Positions 63,684-64,000 of a stretch of DNA of 64,000 nucleotides are shown here, one piece after another. A program made the translations under genes and the position numbers. Origin of the DNA: Streptomyces olivaceoviridis (GTDB lineage Bacteria; Actinomycetota; Actinomycetes; Streptomycetales; Streptomycetaceae); contig NZ_BMUI01000020.1 of NCBI RefSeq assembly GCF_014650115.1, positions 114,132 to 178,131 of the forward strand, written 5' to 3'. Under the pieces are notes generated by a model. The model was not told the DNA's origin. It was given only the letters and a program-made list of their open reading frames with translations, and ran no database searches. Within the stretch, counting starts at the first letter, position 1. The number at the start of each line of letters is the position of its first letter.

Positions 63684-64000
63684 TCAGCGGTCGAAGTCCA
63701 GCTCCACCCTTTCCGTCAGCGGATGCGACTGGCAGGCCAGCACATACCCGGCCTGCGTCTCCTCCGTCTCCAGCGCGAAGTTGCGGTCCATGCGCACCTC
63801 GCCCGTGACCAGGAAAGCCCGGCAGGTCCCGCACACCCCGCCCTTGCAGGCGTAGGGCGCGTCGGGCCGGTTGCGCAGCACCGTCTCCAGCAGCGACTCG
63901 CCCTCCCGCACCGGCCAGGTGCCGCCGCGGCCGTCGAGCCGTGCGGTGACGGTGCTGTGCGCGGGCGCCGGAGCCGTGGCCGCCGGGGCCGAGCCCGCGT
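63684..64000 (-). CDS. paaE: PaaE-like oxidoreductase, C-terminal 2Fe-2S ferredoxin domain (partial)
   Basis: The frame is open to the window edge, giving the last 105 residues. They form a plant-type ferredoxin domain: YACKGGVCGTCRA supplies three Cys of the C-x4-C-x2-C cluster motif, and LACQS supplies the fourth. The preceding Ala/Pro-rich linker is typical of multidomain reductases. In PaaE the upstream part binds FAD and NAD(P)H and passes electrons to the phenylacetyl-CoA epoxidase. Assignment to PaaE rather than another class I oxygenase reductase rests on this domain alone. Confidence 0.7.
   Translation of the reverse strand, partial: AGSAPAATAPAPAHSTVTARLDGRGGTWPVREGESLLETVLRNRPDAPYACKGGVCGTCRAFLVTGEVRMDRNFALETEETQAGYVLACQSHPLTERVELDFDR

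Overview
The window is high-GC actinobacterial DNA and almost certainly the origin region of a Streptomyces chromosome. The evidence is the order rpmH-dnaA-oriC-dnaN-gnd-recF-DUF721-gyrB-gyrA, a DnaA with a very long linker domain II, four perfect parS sites beside parAB, a trxBA operon behind a SigR-type promoter, and a crgA/class E sortase/pabA block leading to the pknB cell-wall kinase operon. No species name can be given from sequence alone.

Layout. (1) 1-6 kb: the 3' end of murJ, a separate pseudokinase with an outside discoidin-like domain, an ECF sigma factor with its zinc-motif anti-sigma factor, then trxB and trxA. (2) 6-13 kb, minus strand: a GNAT acetyltransferase; parB, parA and rsmG; then jag, yidC, yidD, rnpA and rpmH reading away from dnaA. 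(3) 13-26 kb, plus strand: dnaA, the DnaA-box-dense origin (about 15.3-16.0 kb), dnaN, gnd, recF, a DciA-like gene, gyrB, gyrA, a DUF3566 membrane protein and tRNA-Ile. (4) 26.4-37.5 kb: an accessory stretch between tRNA-Ile and tRNA-Ala. It holds a 1478-residue HTH/STAND-NTPase/14-WD40 protein, a small hypothetical protein, a 3Fe-4S ferredoxin, a glycosyltransferase, a small secreted protein, a DLW-39 protein, a membrane-anchored exported protein facing a Ser/Thr kinase, and an XRE-type regulator. (5) 37.6-45.3 kb: tRNA-Ala, DUF5324, cyclophilin, rhomboid protease, a second DnaA-box cluster, crgA, a DUF881 protein, three class E sortases, a small membrane protein and pabA. (6) 45.3-54.3 kb, minus strand: a spore-associated-protein-like secreted protein, then the operon fhaA-fhaB-pstP-rodA-pbpA-pknB (transcribed right to left). 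(7) 54.7-64 kb: tRNA-Leu, a large secreted FG-GAP protein, DUF3293, DUF2252, a J-domain protein, a rhodanese, an acyl-CoA dehydrogenase and the ferredoxin domain of a PaaE-like reductase cut by the window end. This tail is rich in short tandem repeats.

Together the core genes initiate and topologically support replication (DnaA, DnaN, RecF, DciA-like, gyrase), segregate the origin (ParAB/parS), insert membrane proteins (YidC), and coordinate peptidoglycan growth by phosphorylation (PknB, PstP, FhaA/FhaB, RodA/PbpA, CrgA, MurJ plus the pseudokinase). The order matches that known around the Mycobacterium tuberculosis origin, so the gene blocks that interrupt it stand out as Streptomyces-specific additions. 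No complete insertion sequence, prophage, CRISPR array or biosynthetic cluster was seen.
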